Positions 15,508 to 20,577 of a stretch of DNA of 20,577 nt are shown here, piece after piece (the stretch's first letter is position 1; each line of letters opens with the position of its first letter). A program made the position numbers and the translations under genes. The notes beneath the pieces were generated by a model, which did not search any database, was not told the origin of the DNA, and saw only the letters and a list, made by a program, of their open reading frames with translations. The DNA is from a bacterium UBP1_UBA4783 (GTDB taxonomy: Bacteria; Krumholzibacteriota; Krumholzibacteriia; Krumholzibacteriales; Krumholzibacteriaceae). The DNA lies in the NCBI GenBank assembly GCA_002403075.1, contig DHHB01000006.1, positions 1 to 20,577 of the forward strand, written 5' to 3'.

Positions 15508-17475
15508 TTACGAATCGACCGTTTTCCGCAGAACCGTGTATCGCCGTTCGCTCCGGAAGGGGCGGAACTCCCGCCCTCCGCCGGTGAAGAACTTGTTGAA
15601 AAACTCGAGATACTGGAGCCGCGCCGAGTGCACGAACGCGCCGAGTATGTTGACCACCAGATTGAAGGCGTGCCCGAGGAGCAGGATGAGCCCCGCCGCG
15701 ACGTATCCGGCGATCGCGGGGAGCCCCGTCGCCATCTGCGCGATCCCGTTGATGGCGATCGCGATGGCGCCCGTGGCGAGCCCGAGCGCCAGCAGCCGCG
15801 CGTAGGAGAGCACGTCTCCGAAGTACCCGGTGATGCCGTAGAACCGCAGGAGGCTTTTCACCGCGCCGAGGAAGCGGTTCCGCTCTTTCCGGATGCCGGT
15901 GACGAAGAGAACCGCCGCGACGGCGAGCGCGCCGCGCGAGGCGTAGAAAAGGATCGGAGGGCTCACGCGGCCGCCGAGGATCCCCGCGTAGCCGAGCGGC
16001 ACGAGCGCGACGATGAGAAGCATCCAGCACAGGTCGTCGAAGACGGCGTCGATCCACAGGCCCGCCCGGAGATTGACCGCCATCTTGATCCCCATGCCGA
16101 AAAGTATGTGGACGACGCCGATGAGAAACGCGACGTTGAGCATCTTCATCGGATCGGCGAGCGGATCGATGACGACGAGGCGCTGCATGAACGGGGGTAG
16201 CTTCTCCGGCGAGACGCCGAAATAGCCGCCGGTGAATACGCCGACCGCGATCGTGAGCGCGCCGCCGGCGAGCATGAGCTGCATGAGGTTCCGCACGCCG
16301 CCGCGGATGCGCAGCTTGAAGAGCAGAAAGGCGCTGAGCGCCGTGAGTACGGCCCCGTACCCCGCGTCGCTGAGACACAGCGCGAAGAACAGAACGAAGA
16401 AGGGAGCGAGCAGCGGCGTCGGATCGATCTCGCCGTAGAGCGGCCGCCCGTACAGCGTCAAGACGAACTCGAAGGGCCGAACCCGCGGTCCGTTTTCGAG
16501 GGATACCGGGGCGTCCTCCCCCTCGAGCGGCCCGCGCGTCATGATCTCGAGATCGCCCCAGCGTTTCGCGATCTCTTTCTCGAGCCGGCGGCGGTCGACG
16601 GCTCGTATCCAGCCCTCGATGAGCACGGTCCGCTCGGTGCGGTGGAAGTGGCGTTCGACCTCGACGAGGGAGCGGCGCTCGCGGAAATGATCGGAAAGGG
16701 CGAGAAGCCGCGGACGCACGGCGGCGGTCTCTCTCCCCTCGGCCTCCGCTCGCTCCGCCGCCGCGTCGAGCTCTCCGGCGCGTCCGCTCTCCCGCTCGAT
16801 GATCTCGGCGGGCGAGCCGCGCAGCTTCTCGAAGGCGAACCGGGCTCCCCCGGCCTGTTTCAGCTCCTCGGCGACGGCGTTCGCCTCCTCCCGGAGCGCG
16901 ATCGCCGCGAGGTACGCGCGGCCGCCGGCCCGGGATACCGTCTCGCCGTGCGCGTGCGGACGGCGTTCGAATACCGCCGCGGCCGCGTCCGCCGCCGCGT
17001 CCGCGAAGCTCCACAGCTGCGTTTCGCAGCGCTCCGTGGAGAGGGACTCGAGCGGACGCTCGATCGCCGTCCAGTGCCGGAGCTCCCGCACGAGGTCGAT
17101 CGCCCATGCTTTCTCGTCGCGGCATCTGCGGATCTCGGCCTCGAGCTCCTGGCAGCGGCCGGCGATCCGCTCCACGTCCGTCTCGGCGAGGATCCGCTCG
17201 ATATCGGCCGAGGTCACTTCGACGGGACCGCCGGAAAGCCTTTCCGCGAGGGTCGGTTTCGGCGCGTACCGCTCGAGATAGGCGGCGGCCGTCTCGGCCC
17301 GCTCGAGAAGCCGGGCGTAGCGCTCCGCCTCGTCGGCGGCGGATGAGCCGGCGAATCCGTCGACGGACGCGTCCGTCACCTCGATCACGCCCGCCTCCCT
17401 GAGGAAGGCCGCGAGCGCGTCCTTGATCGCGGCGTGCGCGAGGATCTGGATCTTGAGCATGCGGCTGACGGACAT
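15508..17475 (-). CDS. ntpI: V-type ATP synthase subunit I (a-type stator)
   Basis: This 655-residue protein is the stator that forms the ion half-channels beside the c-ring. Residues 1 to about 345 are a cytoplasmic, charged, coiled-coil-rich arm. The membrane part begins around LYGEIDPTPLLAPFFVLFFA (347-366) and contains seven to eight helices. The conserved arginine is R560 in DVLSYARLLALGLATG, and a second conserved arginine is R619 in GAFVHSARLQYLEFFNKFF. These correspond to the pair of arginines that face the ion-carrying glutamate of the c-ring. The start is the ATG at 17475; GGAGCGGAGG upstream gives a usable but slightly irregular ribosome site. A second ATG at 17460 has none. The family length (about 640-670) fits. 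It follows the H/G subunit by 41 bases. Confidence 0.96.
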   Translation of the reverse strand: MSVSRMLKIQILAHAAIKDALAAFLREAGVIEVTDASVDGFAGSSAADEAERYARLLERAETAAAYLERYAPKPTLAERLSGGPVEVTSADIERILAETDVERIAGRCQELEAEIRRCRDEKAWAIDLVRELRHWTAIERPLESLSTERCETQLWSFADAAADAAAAVFERRPHAHGETVSRAGGRAYLAAIALREEANAVAEELKQAGGARFAFEKLRGSPAEIIERESGRAGELDAAAERAEAEGRETAAVRPRLLALSDHFRERRSLVEVERHFHRTERTVLIEGWIRAVDRRRLEKEIAKRWGDLEIMTRGPLEGEDAPVSLENGPRVRPFEFVLTLYGRPLYGEIDPTPLLAPFFVLFFALCLSDAGYGAVLTALSAFLLFKLRIRGGVRNLMQLMLAGGALTIAVGVFTGGYFGVSPEKLPPFMQRLVVIDPLADPMKMLNVAFLIGVVHILFGMGIKMAVNLRAGLWIDAVFDDLCWMLLIVALVPLGYAGILGGRVSPPILFYASRGALAVAAVLFVTGIRKERNRFLGAVKSLLRFYGITGYFGDVLSYARLLALGLATGAIAIAINGIAQMATGLPAIAGYVAAGLILLLGHAFNLVVNILGAFVHSARLQYLEFFNKFFTGGGREFRPFRSERRYTVLRKTVDS

Positions 17476-17516
17476 CGGCCTCCGCTCCGGCGGCGCGGCG
17501 CCGGGCGCGCGGGACG

Positions 17517-17834
17517 CTACGCCCCCGCGCGGAACTCCTTCACGATCGTCTCTATGACGCGCTCCCCGTTCCTGCGCGCGAGGACGGCGAGGGCGGCGAG
17601 CCTTTTGGCGTTCTCGGCCCGCATCGTCGAGATCCTCTCCTCGGCGGCGCGCCTGGCCGCCGCGAGGCTCGAGCGTTCCCGCTCGGCCGCCTCGGCGCGC
17701 ACGCCGTCGAGGCCCGCTTCGCCGTCGCGGCGCGCTCGGTCGACGATCTCCGAGGCCGCGACCCCCGCATTCTCGACGGAGGAGCGCGCCTCGCCCTCCC
17801 GGGCGCGGATACGGTCGAGGTGCTTTTCAATCAT
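17517..17834 (-). CDS. ntpF: V-type ATP synthase small peripheral-stalk subunit (G/H type, NtpF position)
   Basis: This 105-residue protein is almost entirely charged helix (Arg, Glu, Ala), expected of the small stalk subunit that forms a coiled coil with subunit E. Segments such as EIVDRARRDGEAGLDGVRAE and ERISTMRAENAKRLAALAVL show heptad-like spacing. Sequence in this family is poorly conserved, so the call rests mainly on size, composition and position: first gene of the operon, directly before subunit I, as ntpF is in E. hirae and as the G gene is in Thermus. The ATG at 17834 has GGGGAG seven bases upstream. The start lies about 100 bases below the operon promoter. Confidence 0.85.
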   Translation of the reverse strand: MIEKHLDRIRAREGEARSSVENAGVAASEIVDRARRDGEAGLDGVRAEAAERERSSLAAARRAAEERISTMRAENAKRLAALAVLARRNGERVIETIVKEFRAGA

Positions 17835-17939
17835 CGCAGCACTCCCCGGAAAAGATGTGTTCGTATGCCGTTTCGACTATGCGCGACGACGTGCTATGAC
17901 GAATCGTTCTCGCTCAACGACGAAAGATAAAAACAAGGT

Positions 17940-17969
17940 ACTATAACGTCCCGGAGACGGTTCTGACAA
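17940..17969 (-). promoter_or_regulatory. Promoter of the V-type ATPase operon
   Basis: On the minus strand TTGTCA (17964-17969) and TATAGT (17940-17945) are separated by 18 bases, each hexamer matching sigma70 consensus at five of six positions. The leader to the ATG at 17834 is about 100 bases. It lies between the inverted repeat after oppF and the first ATPase gene. No operator is recognised. Confidence 0.6.
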
Positions 17970-17990
17970 TAGAAAACGGAGGAGGGCTTG

Positions 17991-18015
17991 GGAGCGCTGA
18001 ACGGATGAGCGCTCC
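17991..18015 (-). terminator. Perfect 8-bp inverted repeat after oppF, possible terminator
   Basis: GGAGCGCT, 9 bases, AGCGCTCC form a perfect stem 12 bases after the stop of oppF (TGA at 18028-18030). The following minus-strand sequence is C-rich and reaches a four-T run only about 14 bases later, so it is not a classic intrinsic terminator. It could end the opp operon with Rho help, or be an operator for the ATPase promoter, since it ends 22 bases upstream of that -35. Confidence 0.4.
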
Positions 18016-18027
18016 GCCGCGGCGCCG

Positions 18028-19026
18028 TCAGTCGCCGGCCGGATACAGCCAGCACCGGACCTGCCTGTGCGCGCCTCTCCGGACGAGCTCGGGTGGAACG
18101 GCGCGGCACACGTCCATGACGCGCGGGCAACGCGGGTGGAACGCGCAGCCGGGCGGCACGTTCGCGGGGCTCGGCACGTCCCCGGGGATCGCGGCGCGTC
18201 CGCCGCGCCCGGACGGGTCGGCCGCGGGCGCCGAGGCGATGAGCCCCGCCGTGTAGGGATGCAGCGGCTCACGGAAGATCTCCTCGGCCGGCGAGAGCTC
18301 GACGATCTTTCCGCAGTACATCACGGCGACCGTGTCGCTCACGTGCTCGACGATCCCGAGATCGTGCGCGATGAAAAGATACGTGAGGGCGAAATCGGAC
18401 TGGAGATCCCCGAGCAGGTTGACGATCTGGGCCCGTATCGACACGTCGAGCGCCGAGACCGGCTCGTCGGCGATGATGACCTCCGGCTCGACGGCGAGCG
18501 CGCGGGCGACGCCGATGCGCTGGCGCTGCCCCCCCGAAAACTCGTGCGGATACTTCGACGACGCCGCCGCGGAGAGCCCGACCCGCTCGAGCAGCGCCGC
18601 GACCCGTTCCCCGACGGCGGCTCCGCGCGCGAGCCGGTGTATGCGGATGCCCTCGCCGATCGTGCTCCCGACGGTGAGCCGGGGATTGAGCGATGAGTAG
18701 GGGTCCTGAAAAATCATCTGGATGCGCCGGCGCGAACGCCGGAGCGCCTCGCCGCGAAGCGCGAGAAAATCCTCCCCGCCGAGCGCGATCGATCCCTCGG
18801 TCGGCTCCTCGAGCCGGATGAGGACCCGCGCGAGCGTGCTCTTGCCGCAGCCCGATTCGCCGACGAGCCCCACCGTCGCCCCGCGCGGAAGGACGAGATC
18901 CACGCCGTCGACCGCCTTTATGACCGGTCCCGAGCGGAAGAGCGACGCGGCCGCGCCGCGGTAGTATTTCTTGACGCCGGACGCCTCGAGGGCGGGCGTC
19001 GAAGGATCACACGTTTCCCGCGGCAC
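18028..19026 (-). CDS. oppF: Oligopeptide/dipeptide ABC transporter ATP-binding protein (OppF/DppF)
   Basis: This 332-residue protein is one of the two ATPases that drive peptide uptake through the OppBC-type permease. Walker A is GESGCGKS (56-63), the signature is FSGGQRQR (163-170), Walker B is IIADEP (184-189) and the switch histidine is H221. After the ATPase core, HPYTAGLIASAP marks the oligopeptide-transporter C-terminal domain. Four cysteines follow with spacing C-x5-C-x6-C-x17-C (C294, C300, C307, C325), a pattern linked to an iron-sulfur cluster in a DppD homologue. The start is taken as the GTG at 19026, with AAGGGG about 8 bases upstream, which overlaps the end of oppD by 20 bases. 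A GTG at 19035 and another at 19083 are possible. It is the last gene of the operon. Confidence 0.93.
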   Translation of the reverse strand: MPRETCDPSTPALEASGVKKYYRGAAASLFRSGPVIKAVDGVDLVLPRGATVGLVGESGCGKSTLARVLIRLEEPTEGSIALGGEDFLALRGEALRRSRRRIQMIFQDPYSSLNPRLTVGSTIGEGIRIHRLARGAAVGERVAALLERVGLSAAASSKYPHEFSGGQRQRIGVARALAVEPEVIIADEPVSALDVSIRAQIVNLLGDLQSDFALTYLFIAHDLGIVEHVSDTVAVMYCGKIVELSPAEEIFREPLHPYTAGLIASAPAADPSGRGGRAAIPGDVPSPANVPPGCAFHPRCPRVMDVCRAVPPELVRRGAHRQVRCWLYPAGD

Positions 19027-20017
19027 CGCGATCACCCCCTTCGCCGGTCTCCCGGAGCCAGCAGCGGGCCCGATGCTCCGCACTTACCGCGAAGAGCGGC
19101 GGCTCGGAGAGGGTGCATCGCTCGAAACGCCTCGCGCACCGATCGCTGAAACGGCAGCCCGGCGGTAGCCGCATCGGATCCGGCACGTTCCCCGGAATCG
19201 CCGCGAGACGGCCGCCCCGGCGATCGGGCCGCGCGAGCGACCCGATGAGCCCTTCCGTGTAGGGATGCGACGGCCGCGCGAAGAGATCGCCCACCGGCGC
19301 CTCCTCGAACACGGCGCCCGCGTACATGACGACGACGCGGTCCGCCATCTCGGCGACGACGGCGAGATCGTGCGTGATGAGAAGCACCGCCATGCGCAGC
19401 CGCTCCCGGAGCTCGCGGAGGAGCTCGATGATCTGCCCCTGAACCGAGACGTCGAGCGCGCTCGTCGGCTCGTCCGCGATGACGAGCGGCGGCTCGCACG
19501 AGAGCGCCATCGCGATCATGACCCTCTGGCGCATGCCTCCGCTCATCTGATGCGGGTAGGCGTGATAGCGTTTCTCGGGCTCCGGGATCCGCACGAGGCG
19601 GAGCATTTCGATCGCGCGCTCCTTCGACGCCGCGCGGGAGAGCTTCTTGTGGAGCGCGATCGCCTCGCGGACCTGCTCGCCGCAGGTGAAGACGGGATTG
19701 AGGCTCGTGAGCGGCTCTTGGAACACGATCGAGATCTTGTTGCCGCGCACCGCGCGCATCTCCTTCTCCGGCAGGCGGAGGAGATCGCGCCCTTCGAAAA
19801 CGATCGAACCCGACTCGACGCGCCCGATCCGCTCGGGCAGGAGCCGCATGATCGAGAGCGCCGTCATCGTCTTGCCGCAACCCGATTCCCCCACGAGGCC
19901 GAGCGTCTCCCCGCGGCCGATCCGGAAGCTCACGCCGTCGACGGCGCGGGCCGTGCCCCGATCGGTGTCGAGAACGGTCACGAGATTTTCGACGGACAGC
20001 AGCGCATCCATCGCCAT
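19007..20017 (-). CDS. oppD: Oligopeptide/dipeptide ABC transporter ATP-binding protein (OppD/DppD)
   Basis: This 336-residue protein is the partner ATPase of the peptide importer. Walker A is GESGCGKT (43-50), the signature is MSGGMRQR (158-165), Walker B is LVIADEP (178-184) and the switch histidine is H216. PHQMSGGMRQRVMIAMAL is characteristic of the OppD branch, and HPYTEGLIGS begins the C-terminal domain. Four cysteines have the same C-x5-C-x6-C-x17-C spacing as in the next gene (C288, C294, C301, C319). The start is chosen at the ATG 20017 (MAMDALLSVENL), 32 bases after oppC; the ATG at 20011 is equally possible. A longer frame to 20158 runs inside oppC and is not family-like. The end overlaps oppF. 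Confidence 0.94.
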   Translation of the reverse strand: MAMDALLSVENLVTVLDTDRGTARAVDGVSFRIGRGETLGLVGESGCGKTMTALSIMRLLPERIGRVESGSIVFEGRDLLRLPEKEMRAVRGNKISIVFQEPLTSLNPVFTCGEQVREAIALHKKLSRAASKERAIEMLRLVRIPEPEKRYHAYPHQMSGGMRQRVMIAMALSCEPPLVIADEPTSALDVSVQGQIIELLRELRERLRMAVLLITHDLAVVAEMADRVVVMYAGAVFEEAPVGDLFARPSHPYTEGLIGSLARPDRRGGRLAAIPGNVPDPMRLPPGCRFSDRCARRFERCTLSEPPLFAVSAEHRARCWLRETGEGGDRGAAGNV

Positions 20018-20049
20018 TCCGTTCCGAACGCGGGCGGCCGCCGAAGCGG

Positions 20050-20577
20050 TCACGCCGGCCGCCGCGGGTCGAACGCCTCCTTCAGCGCGTCGCCGAGCAT
20101 GTTGAACCCGATCACTGTAACAGCAATCGCGAGCCCCGGAAAGGTCGAAAGCCACCACGCCTCGAGCAGGGCCTCCCGCCCCTCGAAGACCATGTTCCCC
20201 CAGCTCGGCGTCGGCGGCGGCACGCCGAGCCCGAGGAAGCTGAGGGAAGCCTCCGTGAGGATGATCCCCCCGATGCGAAGCGTCGCCGCCACGATGATCA
20301 CCGTGAGCGCGTTCGGGAGAACGTGCCGCCAGATGATCGCGCCCCCGCGCGCGCCGAGCGTTTCGGCGGCCTTCACGTAATCGAGGGTGCGTATGGCGAG
20401 CACTTGCCCACGGACGAGACGCGCGACGGCCATCCAGCCCGTCGCGCCGAGAAGGATGACGACGAGCGCGATCGACCCCTTGAAGAACGCCACGCAGGTG
20501 AGCAGCAGAAAGAGCCGCGGAATGGCGAGCAGCGCGTCGACGATCCGCATGAGAACGGCGTCGACCGCGCCGCCGAA
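20050..20577 (-). CDS. oppC: Oligopeptide/dipeptide ABC transporter permease (OppC/DppC), 5' part outside window
   Basis: This is the C-terminal 175 residues of a peptide-importer permease; the frame stays open to the window edge, reading FGGAVDAVLMRIVDALLAIP at its start. It keeps the cytoplasmic EAA loop that contacts the ATPases (YVKAAETLGARGGAIIWRHV, then LPN) and the OppC-type block ASLSFLGLGVPPPTPSWGNM. Four hydrophobic segments are visible. The C-terminus IGFNMLGDALKEAFDPR is the standard end of DppC/OppC proteins. oppD follows after 32 bases. oppB and a substrate-binding protein would be expected upstream, outside the window. Which peptides are carried cannot be told. Confidence 0.94.
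   Translation of the reverse strand, partial: FGGAVDAVLMRIVDALLAIPRLFLLLTCVAFFKGSIALVVILLGATGWMAVARLVRGQVLAIRTLDYVKAAETLGARGGAIIWRHVLPNALTVIIVAATLRIGGIILTEASLSFLGLGVPPPTPSWGNMVFEGREALLEAWWLSTFPGLAIAVTVIGFNMLGDALKEAFDPRRPA

Noticed and set aside
18005..18256. Small plus-strand frame of 83 codons starting inside the inverted repeat
   Set aside because: It is antisense to oppF, and its GGAGGA-like site is more than 15 bases from the ATG. The product is Arg/Pro-rich with no family features.

Overview
The window is about 20.6 kb of GC-rich DNA in which every gene I can support lies on the minus strand, so transcription runs from high to low coordinates. There are 16 protein-coding genes, two of them cut by the window edges. 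I saw no tRNA, rRNA, CRISPR array, insertion sequence or phage gene, and no gene-free stretch longer than about 240 bases. The long plus-strand reading frames are antisense shadows of conserved genes.

The organism looks like a Gram-negative bacterium of the FCB superphylum or a neighbouring candidate phylum (Krumholzibacteriota, Eisenbacteria or Latescibacteria type). The reasons are a TonB-dependent receptor with an N-terminal carboxypeptidase-regulatory-like domain, a PorV/PorQ-family barrel, a GWxTD-family protein and a secreted protein ending in a FlgD/T9SS-like C-terminal domain, together with a complete V/A-type ATPase. The phylum is an inference and no marker gene settles it.

Reading in the direction of transcription there are four blocks. 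(1) 20577-18028: the end of an oligopeptide/dipeptide ABC transporter operon, with permease oppC (cut by the window edge) and ATPases oppD and oppF, followed by an inverted repeat. (2) 17834-9162: a nine-gene V-type ATPase operon in the order H/G-I-K-E-C-F-A-B-D, behind a promoter at 17940-17969. This is the order of the Enterococcus hirae ntp operon, and the c-ring subunit keeps all five residues that bind Na+ in that enzyme, so a sodium pump is likely. (3) 9112-792: a compact four-gene envelope operon behind a strong sigma70-like promoter (TTGACT, 17 bp, TATATT). It encodes the TonB-dependent receptor, an 827-residue secreted protein with Ca2+-binding-like repeats and a sorting-like C-terminus, a PorV-like barrel and a GWxTD protein. 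(4) 740-1: a promoter with an eight-G tract in its spacer, driving an ExbB/TolQ-like proton-channel gene cut by the window edge.

The blocks fit together as an energised envelope. The V-ATPase makes or spends an ion gradient, the ExbB-like channel can couple an ion gradient to TonB-type outer-membrane transport, and the four-gene operon supplies the receptor, a possible surface cargo, a barrel and a protein of unknown role. The best candidate for an undescribed system is that four-gene operon. Its parts belong to recognised families, but what they do together cannot be read from sequence.
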